A stretch of 64,000 nucleotides of DNA from Rhodospirillales bacterium (GTDB lineage Bacteria; Pseudomonadota; Alphaproteobacteria; Rhodospirillales; UBA2165). The notes below the pieces were generated by a model, which was given only the letters and a program-made list of their open reading frames with translations, had not been told where the DNA came from and made no database searches. Each line of letters starts with the position of its first letter. Within the stretch, counting starts at the first letter, position 1. The DNA lies in assembly GCA_022822205.1 (NCBI GenBank), contig JAJECC010000038.1, forward strand, positions 92,784 through 156,783, read 5' to 3'. Made by a program: the position numbers and the translations under genes. This document shows, one piece after another, positions 61,220-64,000 of the stretch.

Positions 61220-62758
61220 TTAGAGGTCTTTCAAGGCATCGCGGCGCAGTGCAGCTGCCTCATCGGCTGTGATCAGGTCCTCATCGAGCAGCCGCTTGAT
61301 CCGGCGGAGGCGATCCTCGACCGATGCGGCCCCGGCGGGTTTGGCGTTGTTTATGACCGTCGGCCCGGCCGTCCTTTCGACCTTCCGCGGGGAAGGCGGA
61401 GCCACCACAGGTCCCGGCAACGGGTGAAGTTCTGCGAACTCGGCCATTCTCGCAGCGTTCAGTTTGCCCGCAAATCCCAAGTCGATTGCCTTCTTCCACG
61501 CCTTTGACCACGCCGTAACGTGGTCGACGAACGCCTTCTTCTTGGGATAGTTGCCGACCCGGTCAGGGTGGTAGTCGCTGCTGCTGTAGTCAGCGTGTTC
61601 CGGGGGGCCGAGGCCAGCCATCTCCGGATTAACATAGTAGGAAACCCGAAAATACCGACCGTAATCTGCCCGAGCGTATTGGGCGTAGACGGTGTTGGCG
61701 GGAACTCTGATCCCCAACGATTGCGCGTACCGGACCAGTTGACTTGCCGGGCTTTCTTCCTTGGCCTTGGTCATTTCGGCATGAGCGACACCCCAACAAT
61801 CGATTTGGGTGCCGGCATACATTGCCTTGCCCTCGAAGTGATGTTTCCGTCCGCGCGTACACCACGACGGCACATTCCATCCCGAGCTTCGGTTGATGAC
61901 GGGATAGCCGACAATCAACACCGAAACCGGGCGTTTGCCGACAATCTGCAACAGATATACCGTTGCGAATGTCGAAACTCCGGTCCGACTCTGGCTTTCC
62001 TTGACCCCGAATACCTGCCACGCGCCTGCCGGGAGCGGAATCTGCATGTAGTCGCTCCCGTCGAAAAATGGCGCGAATGCCTCGTAGGTCTGGCCAATGC
62101 GGAACGGCGAGACCTCTCCATCGGGAATGTCCGCCCCGGGCGGCTTCTCGATCGTCATCGTATCAGATTTGATTTTGCCTGCCGGAGCCGGGGTAGCAGT
62201 CGGCTCGACCGCGGCCGCCTGGCTCTCCTGTTCCCGGGCCGGTGCGCCGGTGACGGCGGCGCCCGGCTGGTTGGCGAAATCCCGTTTCGGTTCCAGGGGC
62301 TTTTCGCTTGCGTTGATCGCTTTCGCCTGTTCACTGCCTGCCGGGGCCATGGTGAATTTGACCAGACACTGTTCGATTGCGCGGCCGGAAACGCCGCCCT
62401 CCACCCGACCTTCCAAACCGGTGTCCGTGACCCTCCCCGTGATCCGAGCGTTCCCGTCCAGCGGTGTTGGAAACAAAGTGACGATCATCTGCAGCCGCTT
62501 CCAGGCCGAGAACCTGCCGCCCTTCAACGCCAAGTCCCAGGCAACCGGTTCCCCGTGATTTTCGGCCCGTAGTTGGAGCCGCCCGCCAACAATTTCGGCG
62601 CTCTTGAAGGCAAGGTAGCCACGGCAATCGTAGCCGTCTCCCGACGCCAACGAGGCCACCGTGAGCGGGCCGTCGGGCAACGTTTGCGCCGTTGCCGCCG
62701 GCACGATCGCCAGCGTCACCGGAAACAGCAGCGTTGGAATCAACCAGGATTTATTCAA
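61220..62758 (-). CDS. Exported protein of unknown function with C-terminal SHOCT-like motif
   Basis: 512 residues from a TTG at 62756-62758, chosen because GGAGAGGA lies just upstream and a signal peptide (NKSWLIPTLLFPVTLAIVPAATAQ) then begins at once. Residues ~25-140 look like a beta-rich domain with two conserved cysteines (GYDCRGY, EQCLVKF). A Pro/Ala/Gln-rich linker follows, then a globular domain of about 230 residues with Trp, Tyr and Cys (SWCTRGRKHHFEGKAMYAGTQIDCWG). The last 33 residues (VEDRLRRIKRLLDEDLITADEAAALRRDAL) resemble a SHOCT motif. No assignable function. Confidence 0.7.
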   Translation of the reverse strand: MNKSWLIPTLLFPVTLAIVPAATAQTLPDGPLTVASLASGDGYDCRGYLAFKSAEIVGGRLQLRAENHGEPVAWDLALKGGRFSAWKRLQMIVTLFPTPLDGNARITGRVTDTGLEGRVEGGVSGRAIEQCLVKFTMAPAGSEQAKAINASEKPLEPKRDFANQPGAAVTGAPAREQESQAAAVEPTATPAPAGKIKSDTMTIEKPPGADIPDGEVSPFRIGQTYEAFAPFFDGSDYMQIPLPAGAWQVFGVKESQSRTGVSTFATVYLLQIVGKRPVSVLIVGYPVINRSSGWNVPSWCTRGRKHHFEGKAMYAGTQIDCWGVAHAEMTKAKEESPASQLVRYAQSLGIRVPANTVYAQYARADYGRYFRVSYYVNPEMAGLGPPEHADYSSSDYHPDRVGNYPKKKAFVDHVTAWSKAWKKAIDLGFAGKLNAARMAEFAELHPLPGPVVAPPSPRKVERTAGPTVINNAKPAGAASVEDRLRRIKRLLDEDLITADEAAALRRDALKDL

Positions 62759-62836
62759 GTGTTCCTCTCCAACGAATTTTGACGGACGGCTGAATTTTCG
62801 CGCGGATTCCCGCAAACACAAACCACATTTTCCTGT

Positions 62837-63754
62837 TCAATTCCAACCCGTCAGACCGGCGCCCGATGCCAAACCGGCCAGCCGATCCGTCTCCGCCTCG
62901 ACAAAGCCCCGGAAGGCCGCCGGACTCGCGCTGGCATCGATATCCAGGCCGCGTTCGGCCGCCTTCTCGATGATGTCGGCATCCGAAAGCGCCGCGGCCG
63001 CCGCATCGAATATGGCCGCCACGGCCTCATCGGGAGAGCCGGCGGGCATCAGCAGGCCCATCCACGATCCGATTTCCAGCGCCAGATACCCGAGCTCCGC
63101 AAAAGTCGGGACATCGGGCAACGCGCGGGCCCGGCGGGGCGAGGCCACCGCCAAACCGTTGATCCGTCCGTCGGCGATGGGCGCCAGGGTGCGGGGCGCG
63201 GTCATGAAGAGGACGTCCAGGTCGCCGTTCCCGACCGCGGCGATGGCGCCGTTGGCGCCTCCCTCCACGTCAACTTGCTTAAGCTCGATCCCGGCGGCGT
63301 TCATCAGCGAAATGAATTCGAGACGGTGAATGCTGGCGGCGTTGATCGGGTTGTAGGTGATCTCCCCGGGACGATCCCTGGCGGCGGCGATGAGTTCGTC
63401 CAGCGTCGAAACCCCAAGGGACGAATGGGCCACCAACGGATCGGGCGTATCGGCCACTTTGGTGACCGGAATCAAGTCTTCGAGGGGCGTGATTTCGTAG
63501 TCCGGCAATATCGAGGGCAGGAGCGCCATGTTGCCGACCGTCGCCATCAGCATCGTGCAGCCGTCGGGCTCGGCGGCGGCGGCGGCGATGGGCCCGTTAC
63601 TGCCGCCCCGTCCGCCGGTGATGATGTCGAACTCGATCGGCTGGCCCAGCGCCTCCTCCATCACGGGCTTCATGAACTGGGCCACCTCGTTGGAAGAACC
63701 GCCGGTTGGGAAGGGCAAAATCCACCGGATCGGTCTGTCTGGAAACGTCATCAT
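62837..63754 (-). CDS. Bug-family (TctC) solute-binding protein without a visible signal peptide
   Basis: 305 residues from the ATG pair at 63749-63754. FPDRPIRWILPFPTGGSSNEVAQF is the beta-strand/loop that normally starts the mature domain. GGRGGSNGPIAAAAAEPDGCTMLMATVGNMALLP, DLIPVTKVADTPDPLVAHSSLGVSTLDELI and LPDVPTFAELGY follow as usual. Ordinary members carry about 25 signal residues; here none precede, and upstream in-frame codons are not hydrophobic and run opposite to ruvX. It may be a start-site artefact, a truncated gene or a cytosolic variant. Confidence 0.82.
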   Translation of the reverse strand: MMTFPDRPIRWILPFPTGGSSNEVAQFMKPVMEEALGQPIEFDIITGGRGGSNGPIAAAAAEPDGCTMLMATVGNMALLPSILPDYEITPLEDLIPVTKVADTPDPLVAHSSLGVSTLDELIAAARDRPGEITYNPINAASIHRLEFISLMNAAGIELKQVDVEGGANGAIAAVGNGDLDVLFMTAPRTLAPIADGRINGLAVASPRRARALPDVPTFAELGYLALEIGSWMGLLMPAGSPDEAVAAIFDAAAAALSDADIIEKAAERGLDIDASASPAAFRGFVEAETDRLAGLASGAGLTGWN

Positions 63755-63836
63755 CCCCCCGCTCGGTTTGTTGGACCGAGCGTACTCGGCCATGAGCCGC
63801 CTCGACAAGCACCGGCTCTTGGCGTATGAGGCGCCG

Positions 63837-64000
63837 ATGATCGTCGACACCGTGCAGGAACTGGCCGGGACCGTCGGGCGAGGCCGGCGCCTGATGGGTT
63901 TGGACGTGGGGTCCAAGACCATCGGGCTTGCGCTCTCGGACCCCTCCCTTACCGTCGCCACGCCCATGGACACGATCCGCCGGCGGAAGTTCACCCGGGA
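63837..64000 (+). CDS. ruvX: RuvX/YqgF-family resolvase-like nuclease, N-terminal part cut by window edge
   Basis: 54 codons are visible from the ATG at 63837: IVDTVQELAGTVGRGRRLMGLDVGSKTIGLALSDPSLTVATPMDTIRRRKF. The GLDVGSKTIGLALSD motif with its first catalytic aspartate is the YqgF RNase-H fold signature. Family members process 16S rRNA ends. An upstream in-frame ATG at 63792 would add 15 residues. It is divergent from the Bug-family gene. Confidence 0.9.
   Translation, partial: MIVDTVQELAGTVGRGRRLMGLDVGSKTIGLALSDPSLTVATPMDTIRRRKFTR

Noticed and set aside
1..64000. CRISPR arrays, insertion sequences, prophage genes and rRNA genes
   Set aside because: No regularly spaced repeats, transposase, phage structural or rRNA-like sequence was seen on either strand.

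Overview
The window is a contiguous piece of a high-GC alphaproteobacterial chromosome. Supporting this are a complete Urt-type urea importer fused to a ureDABCEFG cluster, a gatCAB operon, a cobalamin riboswitch in front of nrdAB, a Zur-like TGTTATAACA operator, TRAP and Bug-type solute uptake proteins, and a C-terminally His-rich UreE. I cannot name the genus from the sequence alone. No rRNA, CRISPR array, integrase or transposase was seen. One tRNA (Ser-GCT) is present.

Layout. 1-4.6 kb: end-truncated class I aminotransferase and a degenerate gamma-glutamyltransferase-like lipoprotein (minus), then a periplasmic M48 protease and a DsbA/ScsC-like oxidoreductase (plus). 4.7-10.4 kb: a small surface-polysaccharide block (wecB, wecC, a GT4 glycosyltransferase, an asparagine-synthetase-like amidotransferase). 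10.6-13.4 kb: HpaR-like regulator, FAH-family hydrolase, class II aldolase and a TRIC-family membrane protein. 13.5-19.3 kb: a divergent pair of operons around a near-perfect Zur-type palindrome. A COG0523 GTPase plus a WD40 protein run leftward, and a FecB-methyltransferase-FecC-FecE importer runs rightward. This is the best candidate for a little-described system, probably zinc acquisition and allocation. 19.5-28.8 kb: accessory metabolism (DMT exporter, FAD monooxygenase, glyoxalase, GST, a DctPQM TRAP transporter, an aminotransferase, an extradiol/VOC protein). 29.1-36.3 kb: a visibly more AT-rich dipeptide/oligopeptide ABC operon with an alpha/beta hydrolase and a winged-helix regulator, ending beside tRNA-Ser, probably horizontally acquired. 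36.4-47.3 kb: urtABCDE-ureDABCEFG as one tightly packed minus-strand unit behind a consensus sigma-54 promoter. 47.7-53.4 kb: a beta-keto acid cleavage enzyme, then cytochrome P450, fahA and hmgA (homogentisate degradation), and a divergent MarR regulator with a perfect operator palindrome between hmgA and the regulator. 53.3-56.6 kb: gatCAB followed by two small membrane proteins. 57-60 kb: promoter, cobalamin riboswitch, nrdA and nrdB. 60.2-64 kb: a Nudix hydrolase, an exported protein of unknown function, a Bug-family binding protein without a visible signal peptide, and the start of ruvX.

Themes. Several transcription units carry their controls in readable form: Zur-like (metal), sigma-54 (nitrogen), MarR dyad (tyrosine/homogentisate) and B12 riboswitch (nucleotide reduction). 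The riboswitch in front of a B12-independent reductase implies a B12-dependent reductase elsewhere in the genome. Many ORFs antisense to real genes are long because of GC-rich codon usage and were discarded.
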